From: Mallotus nudiflorus
Lineage: Eukaryota > Streptophyta > Magnoliopsida > Malpighiales > Euphorbiaceae
Length of the DNA: 64,000 nucleotides
Reading direction: 5' to 3'
Assembly (NCBI GenBank): GCA_947683625.1
Contig: CANTUR010000282.1
Location: 682,001-746,000, forward strand
A program made the translations under genes and the position numbers. Positions 57,501 to 64,000 of the stretch are shown in pieces. The stretch's first letter is position 1. Each line of letters starts with the position of its first letter. The notes under the pieces are model-generated. The model did no database searches and had not been told where the DNA came from. It was given only the letters and a program-made list of their open reading frames with translations.

Positions 57501-58985
57501 CTAGTAAATAATCATACTTTTCACAAATGAATAAAAAATTTATTAGATTCATGATATATAGTAAATAAATAATTAAACATATTATTATTATTATTATTAT
57601 TAAATAAATTTTTAAAAATAATAACAATGTTATTTATTTATATAGAAATTTAATATTAACTTAATATAGTTATAATTCATTACAACTTTTATAAATCTTT
57701 TTTTTAATAATTATGTGATATTCCATCAATATTTTTTATAATTAATTTTTCTCAACTCTAGAACTAATTTCATGTAGAAAAAAAATATTATGGTCATAGT
57801 TAATCATAAAATAATAAAAAATCATTAGTTATTTTTAATAAAAAATTAAATAAAAATTTCTTTATATAACAATTTAAATATCACAACCCATTAAAATTAT
57901 AATTTATTACAATTTTAATAAATTTTTTATTTGAGCTACAACACTTTATTTCTTCAATATTTTTAATATTAATACTTTTATTTACTCAAAAATTAATTTA
58001 ATGTAATTTTTAAGTTCAACTAATAATTAAGTGATAAATACTAATTAATTTGATTTTAATATTTTTTGTTAAATTTAATAAAAATGATAATTAGTCTACT
58101 TTTCTTATAGAAAATATACTTTCAAACAAATTATATGCTCTATTTTTATTTATTAATTTTTAATTTATAAAAATATCTACTTTTAAAACAAATTATATAC
58201 TTTTCCTATTTTCATAAAATTTATTAATTTTTATTTTAATTATTTACTTATTAAATTTAATAAAATAAGACTTATAAAATTATGTTATCTAATTTAATTT
58301 ATATTAGATAAAATATAAGTAGACCTAGTTAAAATAGAAAAAATATATTCTTAAAAAAATTACTACTAAAAGTTTAATTAATTTAATTTTGTTAGAGATA
58401 AAATAGAAATTAACATAATTAAAATAAGAAACACACTTTCAACTAAATTAGAATTATATGTTAATTAATTTCAATTTTACTAGAGATAAAATAGAAGTTA
58501 ACCTAATTAGAATATGGAATATACTTTCAATTATATTAGATTATATTTTAATTAAATTAGCTTTTATTAGATATAAAATAGAAGTTAACCTAATTATAAT
58601 AGAAAATATACTTTTAATTAAATTAGAATTTTTGTTAGAGATAGAATATAAGTTAATCTAATTAAAATAAAAAACATACTTTCAATTAAATTAAAATTAT
58701 ATTTCAGTTAATTTAATTTTTATTAAAGATAAAATAAAAGTTAACGTAATTAAAATAGGAAATAGATTTTCAATCAAATTAAAATTACATTTTAATTAAT
58801 TTAATTTGATTTTTATTAGTAAATAACTAAATTATCTAATTTTTTATATAATAATTAGTAAAGACTTTTTCATAATTTTATCTATTTCCCCTTCTCCGTT
58901 TCGTACATTTATATATATTAGTAAATAACCACATGAATAAAAATTTTATTTGACTCGTGATATATATTAAATAAATAATTAAGCA

Positions 58986-59030
<45 letters not shown>

Positions 59031-60975
59031 GTACAAATTTTAAAAATAATAATAGTGTTATTTTTTTATATAACAATTTGATATTAACTTAATATAGTTA
59101 TAATTCAATACAATTTTCATAAATATTTTATTTGAATAATTATATGATATTATTTCAACATTTCTTATTATTAGTTTCTCTCAAGTTAACCTAATTAGAA
59201 TAGAAAATATATTTTTAATTAAATTAGAATTTTTATTAGAGATAAAATAAAAGTTAATCTAATTAAAATAGAAAATAAAATTTTTATCAAATTAAAATTA
59301 TATTTTAATTAATTTAATTTAATTTTTATTAGTAAATTACTAACTTATTCAATTTTTATATAAAAATGAGTAAAATTTTTTTTATAATTTTGCATGTCCC
59401 CTCTCTGTACATTTATATATATTATAGATTAGTAAACAATAACACATTTTATACGTGAACAAAAAATTTATTAGACTAATGATATATTGTAAATAAATAA
59501 TTAAATATAAATATATTATTATTATTAAATAGAAATTTTAAAAATAATAAATATATTATTTATTCATATAACAATTTAATATTAATTTAATATAATTATA
59601 ATTCATTATAATTTTTATAAATTTGTTATTTAAATAATTATATAATATTTCTATAATATTTTTTATGATTAATTTTTCTCTAGTCTAGAACTAATTTTAT
59701 AGAAAACAATATTATGGTTATAGTTAATCATAAAATAATAAAAAAATTATTAGTTATTTTTTTAGTTAAAAATTTAAAAATAATAATAGTTATATTTTCT
59801 TTATATAACAATTTAAATATTACAACCCCATTAAACTTATAATTTATTACAATTTTAACAAAATTTTTATTTGAACCATGACACTTTATTTCTTTAATAT
59901 TTTTAATATTAATACTTTAATTTACTCAAAAATTAATTTAATGTAATTTTTTTAAGTTCAACTAATAATTAAATGATAAATATTAATTAATTTAATTTCA
60001 ATTTTTTTTTGTTAAATTTTATGAAAATATGTAAAAATGATAATTATAGTAATTTTCTTATAAAAAATATACTTTCAAACAACTTTTTTTTTTTTTTTAT
60101 AAAAAATATACTTTCAAACAACTTATATGCTCTATTTGTTATTCAATAATTTTTAATTTATAAAATATCTTCTTTTACAACAAATTATATACTTTTCTTG
60201 TTTTCTTAAAATTTATTAATTTTGATATTAATTATTTACTTATTAAATTTAATATAATAAGACTTATAAAATTACGTTATCTAATTTGATTTATATTAGA
60301 TAAAATATGAGTAGACATAATTAAAATAAAATTATATATTTTGAACAAAATTATGATTAAAATTTTAATCAATTTAATTTTGTTATAAATAAAATAGAAA
60401 TTAATATAATTAAAATAGGATTCATACTTTCAATTAAATTATAATTATATGTTAATTAATTTCTTTTTTATTAGAGATAAAATAAAAGTTAACCTAATTA
60501 AAATAGGAAATATACTTTCAATTAAATTAGAATTATATTATATATATAAAATTTTGCTAGAGATAAAATTGAAGTTAACCTAATTAAAATAAAAAACATA
60601 CTTTCAATTATATTATAATTATATTTTAATTAAATTAATTTTTATAAAAAATAAAATAAAAATTAACCTAATTAGATTAGGCAATACACTATCAATTAAA
60701 TTAAATTTTTTATTAGATATAAGATAGAAGTGAACCTAATTAAAATAAAAAATATACTTTCAATTAAATTATAATTATATTTTGGTTAATTTAATTTTTA
60801 TGAGAGATAAAATAGAAGTTAATCTAATTAAAATTAGAAATAGACTTTCAATCAAATTAAAATTATAATTTAATTAATATAATATAATTTTTATTAGTAA
60901 ATAACTAAATTATCTAATTTTTATATAATAATGAGTAAATATTTTTTTCGTAATTTTGTTTGTTCTCTTTATATA
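57501..60975. repeat. Three-unit tandem array of long AT-rich repeats
   Basis: Units start near 57501, 58918 and 59426, each with TAGTAAA(T/C)AA followed by a conserved block (GAATAAAAAATTTATTAGA, (TTA)n, TATTAACTTAATATAGTTAT). Units 1 and 3 are about 1.42 and 1.55 kb. Unit 2 is about 0.51 kb and lacks the middle. Each contains a run of shorter repeats of about 88 bases (AGATAAAATAGAAGTTAACC...AATATACTTTCAATTAAATTAG) at about 58380-58830, 59180-59340 and 60390-60900. No gene. Confidence 0.75.
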
Positions 60976-60984
60976 TATATATAG

Positions 60985-61180
60985 AAGACAATTTATTTTT
61001 AAAATAATAATAATAATAATTTTTTTAGTAGGGCAGATACTGTTTATTCCATGAGGCTGTGTAATGTATAATATCAAAAAATAAAAATTAAAAGTTACTG
61101 TCAAACAGACAAACAACATGTGCACATATAGATTGAATCATTTAGATTATTTAAACTGTAAATAAGCAAAATCAAGTTGA
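60985..61180. repeat. Dispersed repeat copy 3 (partial)
   Basis: TAATGTATAATATCAAAAAA and AAAAGTTACTGTCAAACAGA through AACAACATGTGCACATATA match 47665-47740 almost base for base. Confidence 0.8.
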
Positions 61181-63735
61181 TTTGATAAAATCTTTGCAGT
61201 GGAGAAAAAGATATTAATATTAAAAAATTGAAAAAAATAAGTTATAAATTTTATTATCTCATTAAAAATAAATGTATTTGTATACTTAATTATTATCAAA
61301 AATTAAAAAAGTTGTACTTTTTAACTATCAGTACTTATGTAAAAATATTTAATTTAAACTTAAAAAATTATTTCATAAAAAAATTACATAAAAGACTCAA
61401 GGGGTATTTGGTTTTATTGATTGAGGTAGCTAATAAAAGTTTTTCTCAATCAACTATAATTTAACTATTTTTATTCAAAACAACCATATATTTGATAAGC
61501 CTTTCATCAGTTATTTATTTATTTTTAATTTAGATTGTTTTACCTTTATAAAAAAACTAATAATTATAAATAACTTCATTTAAATTAAATATTGTAATTG
61601 ATTTTTTATAGTATATAATTAAATAAATATTATTATAAATCATAATTAAAAATTAAATAATTATAAAATTTATACCTATAACTATTTTTTATTTATATAA
61701 TAATATTTATATTTTACGATTCATTTTAAAATAATTTCTATTAATTATTTTATAATATATGAATCAAATACAATAAATTATTATTTATTAATTTATATTA
61801 TTTTAAATACTTTGCATAATTAAAAAATATTGTAAGAAATATACAAAATTATATTTAAAAAAATTATACCCTTATTTGTCATTTGACATACTAATAGTAA
61901 TATCTAATAAAATTTTATTAAACAATTTATATTTATTAGCTAACAACTATTAATTATCAACTATATATCAGTTATTAAAAATAGTTGAACCAAACAAGCT
62001 TTTAGCATTTTTTTTTTTTCAAATAAAGTATATCTAAATATTGGATAAACCAAAAATTAAATTTATTTTATCCTCTAAGGGCATCTCCAACCCACTACAT
62101 TTTACAGTGGGTTGGGATGCAATTTGCATAATAACTGTCTGTACCCTAGTAAATTGACTGCGTCTAACTCATCATGCATGGTCAAAAAGAAAAAAGGATA
62201 TGAATTCATTTGTAAATTTACATTAAATGAATTTTTTAGATAATTTATTTTCAAATTCAACTTTTTAAATTTATAAAATTAATTATAACTAGAGCAAATT
62301 TTAATAAAATAGTTGAAATCTACAAATAAATTTTACAAGTTTTAAACTTATATTTTTAAATAATTAAAAGACCCTCATTTATATTTATTTTCAAATTTCT
62401 TGTTGAATCACTGAGTAAGCAATGTGGACTCTTCCGATTAAAAACTGTAACTAAAACCCTCATTCAACTAAAAACCAAAATGAAAATTCAGCTTCTGCTC
62501 CCAAGTCCCAACCTCTCCATAAATAGAGCTGACAGTATTTTCGAAAATTATTTCATTTCTAAGAATTCAAATGGGCCAAGCAGCCATAGCAAGCTTTTAT
62601 TATAATAATAATAATAATTATTATTATTATTATCTTCGTCGTCTAACCCAAACGTAGATTTTTCATACACTCTTAATTTTATTTTTTTAATAAATTCTAA
62701 AAATTTATAAATTGGAACATTAAAATTTAAAAATATAATTAAAAATAAATATCTAAAAAAATTAAATATTAATTTGAATATTAAATAATCACACTTTTAA
62801 TAATATAATATAAAATTAAAAAAATAAAAATATAATCTATTTAAAAGGATATTTTTGATCAAAATTTAAAATTAATTTAAATTTTAAATTTATATCAAAT
62901 ACAATACGATAAAATATAAAATTTATTTCAAATGAATTTCATAAACTATTTATTTAAACTAAATACACTTCATTAATAAAATTCATTTATAAATTAATTT
63001 CATTTGAAATTTATTTTCAAATGAAATGAATTTTTTTTTTAACAACACAATAATTTTTTAAAAAAATTCCGTTCCGAGATGCGATGTTAGACATCGTCCA
63101 AAAGAAAAATATTATTTATTTACATCAAAGATTCTAATTTCTTAATCTAATTAATTAGTATGAATAAATGTTTTTAAATCAGGTACAATGGGTAAACCGA
63201 ATGTGATTGAAAATATATAAAAATCAACTCTTAGATTTTTTAGAAGACACATTTTTTTTAACAGAAATGTCACATCACATAAATATTAGTCGACTACATA
63301 ATTAAAAAATAATTATTTTTTTTAAATTAATAATAATAAAAATTAAATATTACCCATCAAAATACCTCTAAAAAAGAGTTATCATCCTTTTATGATATAA
63401 TAAAAAAATGGCTGATAGATATAGCGTACTCTTATGGGACAACCAACATACTTTATTAATTTTTCTTTAGACATGTGGCATTTTAATTTGAATGGTGTTA
63501 TGATAAATTCTTCCTTCCCTTATTATTTTAAATTTTAAGTAAGCCGCTGCATAAATCTTTTGTCTTAAAAAAAAAACTTTAATTATGGCGGCTGCTATTT
63601 TTGCAAGTAAAATTCCTCAGCGGCTAGCATGCAACATGAGAAAAAAAAAAAAAAAAAAAAACTTATGACTTGGCATATACTACGATTATTCTGCCTGGTA
63701 AGGCAACAATATTAGTGTTATCGTTACCATTTCCA
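61181..63735. other. AT-rich region upstream of the P450 gene
   Basis: No gene supported. An inverted repeat CCAACCCACT / AGTGGGTTGG around TACATTTTAC lies near 62089-62118, just after GGGCATCT. (TAA)n/(TTA)n at 62602-62632 can form a hairpin. A run of 22-24 A is at 63638-63661. Confidence 0.5.
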
Positions 63736-63738
63736 AGT

Positions 63739-63752
63739 ATATATATATATAT
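63739..63752 (+). promoter_or_regulatory. TATA box of the P450 gene
   Basis: TATATATATATATA about 70-84 bases before the start codon, followed by a CAACAGCAGCAGC leader typical of a plant 5' UTR. Confidence 0.6.
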
Positions 63753-63822
63753 CAGTTCATGGAGGACAAAAATTACCCAACAACAGCAGCAGCAGCTCCA
63801 TAACTCTTTAAAAAAAGCAACC

Positions 63823-64000
63823 ATGGAAGTGTTGTACATTTTCCTGTGCTTTCTCATACTCTTTCTTGGCTTAAAATCACTTCACAAATCAAGAACTAAT
63901 AAAAATCTCCCTCCAAGCCCACCTGCACTTCCATTTATCGGCCATCTCTACCTCAAGAAACCGCCCATGCATCGTGCTCTTTATCAGCTGTCTAAAAAAT
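63823..64000 (+). CDS. Cytochrome P450, CYP81-like, first 59 codons (cut by window end)
   Basis: Membrane-anchored haem monooxygenase of the endoplasmic reticulum. The family (CYP81, clan 71) oxidises specialised metabolites such as isoflavonoids, lignans and glucosinolate precursors. Seen: ATG in the strong context AACCATGG; a hydrophobic anchor at residues 3-17 (VLYIFLCFLILFLGL); a basic stop-transfer stretch (KSLHKSRTNKN); the proline-rich hinge LPPSPPALPFIGHLYL at residues 29-44; and KKPPMHRALYQLSKK, close to the usual CYP81 continuation. The haem-binding cysteine region and I-helix lie outside the window, so activity and substrate cannot be judged. The subfamily call is from the hinge and following residues only. 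No stop within the visible part. Confidence 0.85.
   Translation, partial: MEVLYIFLCFLILFLGLKSLHKSRTNKNLPPSPPALPFIGHLYLKKPPMHRALYQLSKK

Overview
This window is nuclear DNA of a flowering plant, most likely a eudicot. It holds an intron-containing amino-acid transporter gene of the AVT1 type and the start of a cytochrome P450 gene of the CYP81 type, separated by AT-rich, microsatellite-rich intergenic DNA. The first two thirds is a nest of LTR retrotransposons. The exact species cannot be read from the sequence.

Layout. 1-1900: minus-strand fragment of a Ty3/gypsy element of the Tat/Ogre type (called D here), a truncated LTR joined to an integrase piece. 1901-4518: the 3' end of a plus-strand Tat element (E): a hairpin array, a polypurine tract and an LTR. 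4519-12713, 29015-31780 and 42082-about 42240: pieces of one minus-strand Tat element (B). It is interrupted by a solo LTR (5736-7863), by a complete 16.3-kb Tat element (A, 12714-29014, target duplication GCCAT, tRNA-Arg-type primer site) and by a 10.3-kb SIRE-like Ty1/copia element (31781-42081), which landed inside the reverse transcriptase of B. All coding regions of these elements are broken by stops and frameshifts.

Both A and B carry, between pol and the 3' LTR and on the opposite strand to pol, an intron-like open frame with a plant mobile domain (PMD). B has a second one resembling the DUF7745 plant transposon family. The copia element has an extra frame after pol.

43040-45033: a three-exon AVT1-type transporter, 432 codons, apparently intact, about 0.8 kb from the nearest transposon remnant. 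45034-63735: intergenic DNA with long (TA)n and (TAA)n tracts, a diverged segmental duplication in three or four copies, LTR-like remnants, and a three-unit tandem array of 1.4-1.5-kb repeats. 63823-64000: first 59 codons of a CYP81-like P450, cut by the window end, with a TATA box just upstream.

The most unusual signal is in the noncoding parts of the Tat elements. In the LTRs, the spacer after integrase, the leaders of the antisense frames and the tandem repeats before the polypurine tract, the sequence is built of arrays of short inverted repeats with fixed loop lengths. Their arms differ between units and elements but change in a compensatory way. The clearest is 1901-2219: ten hairpin units, each with an 8-nt spacer, and several different paired arms.
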